Source: Meloidogyne chitwoodi (Eukaryota > Nematoda > Chromadorea > Rhabditida > Meloidogynidae). Taken from it: 64,000 nucleotides of DNA. The stretch spans positions 62,001-126,000 of the forward strand of contig JACZZP010000013.1 of the NCBI GenBank assembly GCA_015183035.1, written 5' to 3'. The position numbers were made by a program, and so were the translations under genes. The notes under the pieces are model-generated. The model was not told where the DNA came from. It did no database searches and worked only from the letters and a program-made list of their open reading frames with translations. Every line of letters starts with the position of its first letter. Position 1 is the first letter of the stretch. Positions 57,831 through 64,000 of the stretch are shown here, piece after piece.

Positions 57831-60800
57831 TTTTTCAGCGATGTTTTTCAGCGATCTTTTTCAGCGATCTTTTTCAGCGATCTTTTTCAGCGATCTTTTT
57901 CAGCGATCTTTTTCAGCGATCTTTTTCAGCGATCTTTTTCAGCGATGTTTTTCAGCGATCTTTTTCAGCGATCTTTTTCAGCGATCTTTTTCAGCGATCT
58001 TTTTCAGCGATCTTTTTCAGCGATCTTTTTCAGCGATCTTTTTCAGCGATCTTTTTCAGCGATCTTTTTCACCGATGTTTTTCAGCGATCTTTTTCAGCG
58101 ATCTTTTTCAGTGATCTTTTTCAGCGATCTTTTTCAGCGATCTTTTTCAGCGATCTTTTTCAGCGATCTTTTTCACCGATGTTTTTCAGCGATGTTTTTC
58201 AGCGATGTTTTTCAGCGATGTTTTTCAGCGATGTTTTTCAGCGATGTTTTTCAGCGATGTTTTTCAGCGATCTTTTTCAGCGATCTTTTTCACCGATGTT
58301 TTTCAGCGATGTTTTTCAGCGATGTTTTTCAGCGATGTTTTTCAGCGATGTTTTTCAGCGATCTTTTTCAGCGATCTTTTTCAGCGATCTTTTTCACCGA
58401 TGTTTTTCAGCGATGTTTTTCAGCGATGTTTTTCAGCGATGTTTTTCAGCGATGTTTTTCAGCGATGTTTTTCAGCGATGTTTTTCAGCGATGTTTTTCA
58501 GCGATGTTTTTCAGCGATGTTTTTCAGCGATGTTTTTCAGCGATGTTTTTCAGCGATGTTTTTCAGCGATGTTTTTCAGCGATCTTTTTCAGCGATCTTT
58601 TTCAGCGATCTTTTTCAGCGATCTTTTTCAGCGATCTTTTTCAGCGATCTTTTTCAGCGATCTTTTTCAGCGATCTTTTTCACCGATGTTTTTCAGCGAT
58701 GTTTTTCAGCGATGTTTTTCAGCGATGTTTTTCAGCGATGTTTTTCAGCGATCTTTTTCAGCGATCTTTTTCACCGATGTTTTTCAGCGATGTTTTTCAG
58801 CGATGTTTTTCAGCGATGTTTTTCAGCGATGTTTTTCAGCGATGTTTTTCAGCGATGTTTTTCAGCGATGTTTTTCAGCGATGTTTTTCAGCGATGTTTT
58901 TCAGCGATGTTTTTCAGCGATGTTTTTCAGCGATGTTTTTCAGCGATGTTTTTCAGCGATGTTTTTCAGCGATGTTTTTCAGCGATGTTTTTCAGCGATG
59001 TTTTTCAGCGATGTTTTTCAGCGATCTTTTTCAGCGATCTTTTTCACCGATGTTTTTCAGCGATGTTTTTCAGCGATGTTTTTCAGCGATGTTTTTCAGC
59101 GATGTTTTTCAGCGATCTTTTTCAGCGATCTTTTTCAGCGATCTTTTTCACCGATGTTTTTCAGCGATGTTTTTCAGCGATGTTTTTCAGCGATGTTTTT
59201 CAGCGATGTTTTTCAGCGATGTTTTTCAGCGATGTTTTTCAGCGATGTTTTTCAGCGATGTTTTTCAGCGATGTTTTTCAGCGATGTTTTTCAGCGATCT
59301 TTTTCAGCGATCTTTTTCAGCGATCTTTTTCAGCGATCTTTTTCAGCGATCTTTTTCAGCGATCTTTTTCAGCGATCTTTTTCACCGATGTTTTTCAGCG
59401 ATGTTTTTCAGCGATGTTTTTCAGCGATGTTTTTCAGCGATGTTTTTCAGCGATCTTTTTCAGCGATCTTTTTCACCGATGTTTTTCAGCGATGTTTTTC
59501 AGCGATGTTTTTCAGCGATGTTTTTCAGCGATGTTTTTCAGCGATGTTTTTCAGCGATGTTTTTCAGCGATGTTTTTCAGCGATGTTTTTCAGCGATGTT
59601 TTTCAGCGATGTTTTTCAGCGATGTTTTTCAGCGATGTTTTTCAGCGATGTTTTTCAGCGATGTTTTTCAGCGATGTTTTTCAGCGATGTTTTTCAGCGA
59701 TCTTTTTCACCGATCTTTTTCACCGATGTTTTTCAGCGATCTTTTTCAGCGATCTTTTTCACCGATGTTTTTCAGCGATGTTTTTCAGCGATGTTTTTCA
59801 GCGATGTTTTTCAGCGATGTTTTTCAGCGATGTTTTTCAGCGATCTTTTTCAGCGATCTTTTTCACCGATGTTTTTCACCAATGTTTTTCAGCGATGTTT
59901 TTCAGCGATGTTTTTCAGCGATGTTTTTCAGCGATGTTTTTCAGCGATGTTTTTCAGCGATGTTTTTCAGCGATCTTTTTCAGCGATCTTTTTCAGCGAT
60001 CTTTTTCAGCGATCTTTTTCAGCGATCTTTTTCAGCGATCTTTTTCAGCGATCTTTTTCAGCGATCTTTTTCACCGATCTTTTTCACCGATGTTTTTCAG
60101 CGATGTTTTTCAGCGATGTTTTTCAGCGATGTTTTTCAGCGATGTTTTTCAGCGATGTTTTTCAGCGATCTTTTTCAGCGATCTTTTTCAGCGATCTTTT
60201 TCAGCGATCTTTTTCACCGATGTTTTTCAGCGATGTTTTTCAGCGATGTTTTTCAGCGATGTTTTTCAGCGATGTTTTTCAGCGATGTTTTTCAGCGATC
60301 TTTTTCAGCGATCTTTTTCAGCGATCTTTTTCAGCGATCTTTTTCAGCGATCTTTTTCAGCGATCTTTTTCACCGATGTTTTTCAGCGATGTTTTTCAGC
60401 GATGTTTTTCAGCGATGTTTTTCAGCGATGTTTTTCAGCGATGTTTTTCAGCGATGTTTTTCAGCGATGTTTTTCAGCGATCTTTTTCAGCGATCTTTTT
60501 CAGCGATCTTTTTCACCGATGTTTTTCAGCGATGTTTTTCAGCGATGTTTTTCAGCGATGTTTTTCAGCGATGTTTTTCAGCGATGTTTTTCAGCGATGT
60601 TTTTCAGCGATCTTTTTCAGCGATCTTTTTCAGCGATCTTTTTCAGCGATCTTTTTCAGCGATCTTTTTCACCGATGTTTTTCAGCGATGTTTTTCAGCG
60701 ATGTTTTTCAGCGATGTTTTTCAGCGATGTTTTTCAGCGATGTTTTTCAGCGATGTTTTTCAGCGATGTTTTTCAGCGATGTTTTTCAGCGATGTTTTTC

Positions 60801-63800
60801 AGCGATCTTTTTCAGCGATCTTTTTCAGCGATGTTTTTCACCGATGTTTTTCAGCGATGTTTTTCAGCGATGTTTTTCAGCGATGTTTTTCAGCGATGTT
60901 TTTCAGCGATGTTTTTCAGCGATCTTTTTCAGCGATCTTTTTCAGCGATGTTTTTCAGCGATGTTTTTCAGCGATGTTTTTCAGCGATGTTTTTCAGCGA
61001 TGTTTTTCAGCGATCTTTTTCAGCGATCTTTTTCACCGATGTTTTTCAGCGATGTTTTTCAGCGATGTTTTTCAGCGATGTTTTTCAGCGATCTTTTTCA
61101 GCGATCTTTTTCAGCGATCTTTTTCAGCGATCTTTTTCAGCGATCTTTTTCAGCGATCTTTTTCAGCGATCTTTTTCAGCGATCTTTTTCAGCGATCTTT
61201 TTCAGCGATCTTTTTCAGCGATCTTTTTCACCGATGTTTTTCAGCGATGTTTTTCAGCGATCTTTTTCAGCGATCTTTTTCAGCGATCTTTTTCAGCGAT
61301 CTTTTTCAGCGATCTTTTTCAGCGATCTTTTTCAGCGATCTTTTTCAGCGATGTTTTTCAGCGATGTTTTTCAGCGATGTTTTTCAGCGATGTTTTTCAG
61401 CGATGTTTTTCAGCGATGTTTTTCAGCGATGTTTTTCAGCGATGTTTTTCAGCGATGTTTTTCAGCGATGTTTTTCAGCGATCTTTTTCAGCGATGTTTT
61501 TCACCGATGTTTTTCAGCGATGTTTTTCAGCGATGTTTTTCAGCGATGTTTTTCAGCGATGTTTTTCAGCGATGTTTTTCAGCGATCTTTTTCAGCGATC
61601 TTTTTCAGCGATGTTTTTCAGCGATGTTTTTCAGCGATGTTTTTCAGCGATGTTTTTCAGCGATGTTTTTCAGCGATCTTTTTCAGCGATCTTTTTCACC
61701 GATGTTTTTCAGCGATGTTTTTCAGCGATCTTTTTCAGCGATCTTTTTCAGCGATCTTTTTCAGCGATCTTTTTCACCCATCTTTTTCAGCGATCTTTTT
61801 CAGCGATCTTTTTCAGCGATGTTTTTCAGCGATCTTTTTCAGCGATCTTTTTCAGCGATCTTTTTCAGCGATCTTTTTCAGCGATCTTTTTCAGCGATCT
61901 TTTTCAGCGATCTTTTTCACCGATGTTTTTCAGCGATGTTTTTCAGCGATGTTTTTCAGCGATGTTTTTCAGCGATGTTTTTCAGCGATGTTTTTCAGCG
62001 ATGTTTTTCAGCGATGTTTTTCAGCGATGTTTTTCAGCGATCTTTTTCAGCGATCTTTTTCAGCGATGTTTTTCACCGATGTTTTTCAGCGATGTTTTTC
62101 AGCGATGTTTTTCAGCGATGTTTTTCAGCGATGTTTTTCAGCGATGTTTTTCAGCGATCTTTTTCAGCGATCTTTTTCAGCGATGTTTTTCAGCGATGTT
62201 TTTCAGCGATGTTTTTCAGCGATGTTTTTCAGCGATGTTTTTCAGCGATCTTTTTCAGCGATCTTTTTCACCGATGTTTTTCAGCGATGTTTTTCAGCGA
62301 TGTTTTTCAGCGATGTTTTTCAGCGATGTTTTTCAGCGATGTTTTTCAGCGATCTTTTTCAGCGATCTTTTTCAGCGATGTTTTTCAGCGATCTTTTTCA
62401 GCGATGTTTTTCAGCGATCTTTTTCAGCGATCTTTTTCAGCGATCTTTTTCAGCGATCTTTTTCAGCGATCTTTTTCAGCGATCTTTTTCAGCGATCTTT
62501 TTCAGCGATCTTTTTCACCGATGTTTTTCAGCGATGTTTTTCAGCGATGTTTTTCAGCGATGTTTTTCAGCGATGTTTTTCAGCGATGTTTTTCAGCGAT
62601 GTTTTTCAGCGATGTTTTTCAGCGATGTTTTTCAGCGATCTTTTTCAGCGATCTTTTTCAGCGATGTTTTTCACCGATGTTTTTCAGCGATGTTTTTCAG
62701 CGATGTTTTTCAGCGATGTTTTTCAGCGATGTTTTTCAGCGATGTTTTTCAGCGATCTTTTTCAGCGATCTTTTTCAGCGATCTTTTTCAGCGATGTTTT
62801 TCACCGATGTTTTTCAGCGATCTTTTTCAGCGATCTTTTTCAGCGATCTTTTTCAGCGATGTTTTTCACCGATGTTTTTCAGCGATGTTTTTCAGCGATG
62901 TTTTTCAGCGATCTTTTTCAGCGATCTTTTTCAGCGATCTTTTTCAGCGATGTTTTTCACCGATGTTTTTCAGCGATGTTTTTCAGCGATGTTTTTCAGC
63001 GATGTTTTTCAGCGATGTTTTTCAGCGATGTTTTTCAGCGATGTTTTTCAGCGATGTTTTTCAGCGATCTTTTTCAGCGATCTTTTTCACCCATCTTTTT
63101 CAGCGATGTTTTTCAGCGATGTTTTTCAGCGATGTTTTTCAGCGATGTTTTTCAGCGATGTTTTTCAGCGATGTTTTTCAGCGATCTTTTTCAGCGATCT
63201 TTTTCACCGATCTTTTTCACCGATGTTTTTCAGCGATGTTTTTCAGCGATGTTTTTCAGCGATGTTTTTCAGCGATGTTTTTCAGCGATGTTTTTCAGCG
63301 ATGTTTTTCAGCGATGTTTTTCAGCGATGTTTTTCAGCGATGTTTTTCAGCGATGTTTTTCAGCGATGTTTTTCAGCGATGTTTTTCAGCGATCTTTTTC
63401 AGCGATCTTTTTCAGCGATCTTTTTCAGCGATCTTTTTCAGCGATCTTTTTCAGCGATCTTTTTCACCGATGTTTTTCAGCGATGTTTTTCAGCGATGTT
63501 TTTCAGCGATGTTTTTCAGCGATGTTTTTCAGCGATGTTTTTCAGCGATGTTTTTCAGCGATGTTTTTCAGCGATCTTTTTCAGCGATGTTTTTCAGCGA
63601 TGTTTTTCAGCGATGTTTTTCAGCGATGTTTTTCAGCGATGTTTTTCAGCGATCTTTTTCACCGATGTTTTTCAGCGATGTTTTTCAGCGATGTTTTTCA
63701 GCGATGTTTTTCAGCGATGTTTTTCAGCGATGTTTTTCAGCGATCTTTTTCAGCGATCTTTTTCAGCGATCTTTTTCAGCGATCTTTTTCACCGATGTTT

Positions 63801-64000
63801 TTCAGCGATCTTTTTCAGCGATCTTTTTCACCGATCTTTTTCACCGATGTTTTTCAGCGATGTTTTTCAGCGATGTTTTTCAGCGATGTTTTTCAGCGAT
63901 GTTTTTCAGCGATGTTTTTCAGCGATGTTTTTCAGCGATGTTTTTCAGCGATGTTTTTCAGCGATCTTTTTCAGCGATCTTTTTCACCGATGTTTTTCAG
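57831..64000. repeat. 13-bp satellite array, about 475 copies, running off the window
   Basis: The unit is TTTTTCAGCGATG. Two positions vary in a limited way: the last base (G or C) and the G of CAG (CAGCGAT or CACCGAT). Blocks of C-ending units alternate with blocks of G-ending units, and a CACCGATG unit often marks the switch. Intervals between such markers are multiples of 13 (for example 104 and 117), suggesting expansion of higher-order blocks. Copies are almost perfect across 6.2 kb, with rare variants (CAGTGATC at 58111, CACCAATG at 59878, CACCCATC near 61776 and 63090). There is no other sequence inside and no end in this window. Confidence 0.97.

Noticed and set aside
57831..64000. 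CRISPR array
   Set aside because: Units are contiguous 13-mers with no spacers, in a eukaryotic genome context.

Overview
The window looks like nuclear DNA of a nematode, most likely a tylenchid plant parasite such as a root-knot nematode (Meloidogyne). This rests on very high A+T, many short introns (often 27-60 bp) with TTTTAG/TTTCAG acceptors, acceptor-like sites a few bases upstream of several start codons (the layout of spliced-leader trans-splicing), and nematode-type proteins such as a caveolin with a long N-terminal extension. The species is inferred; nothing seen proves it. Gene models were assembled by eye from splice signals, reading phase and family resemblance.

Layout. 0.2-3.9 kb (+): Myb-repeat protein resembling SNAPc subunit 4. 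4.5-6.0 kb (-): SLC10/SBF-type sodium-coupled transporter, convergent with it. 6.65-10.4 kb (+): mitochondrial leucyl-tRNA synthetase, followed by a tiny spliced ORF and an 83-residue single-span membrane protein. 11.3-15.2 kb: a repeat island containing dispersed elements, several tandem arrays and a foldback element with an exact 9-bp target duplication. 15.3-16.7 kb (-): tafazzin. 17.8-19.2 kb (-): caveolin. 19.2-24.9 kb: gene-poor, AT-rich DNA. 24.9-25.4 kb (+): small helical protein. 26.0-28.2 kb (-): low-complexity, probably nuclear protein, divergent from germ cell-less (28.5-30.3 kb, +). 30.8-32.7 kb (-): a basic-tailed single-span membrane protein and a secreted cysteine-rich PAN/apple-like protein. 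34.6-43.4 kb (+): RASGEF1-type exchange factor whose first intron holds an unrelated gene on the opposite strand. 43.75-44.8 kb (+): unknown helical protein. 48.1-54.3 kb (+): class A peptide-GPCR whose 3.8 kb second intron holds a complete ATAD5/Elg1-type clamp-unloader gene on the same strand. 54.3-55.5 kb: two tandem arrays between LTR-like direct repeats. 55.7-56.9 kb (+): unknown gene. 57.8 kb to the window end: a 13-bp satellite of about 475 copies that runs off the edge.

The genes are unrelated housekeeping, signalling and membrane functions, with no operon-like functional cluster. The most unusual content is non-coding: (i) the 13-bp satellite, growing out of a 10-bp repeat; (ii) eight tRNA-like sequences with good pol III A/B boxes but mostly decayed stems, five of them in introns and all five in the sense direction of the host gene; (iii) foldback/MITE elements with recognisable target-site duplications; (iv) two cases of a gene nested in a large intron.
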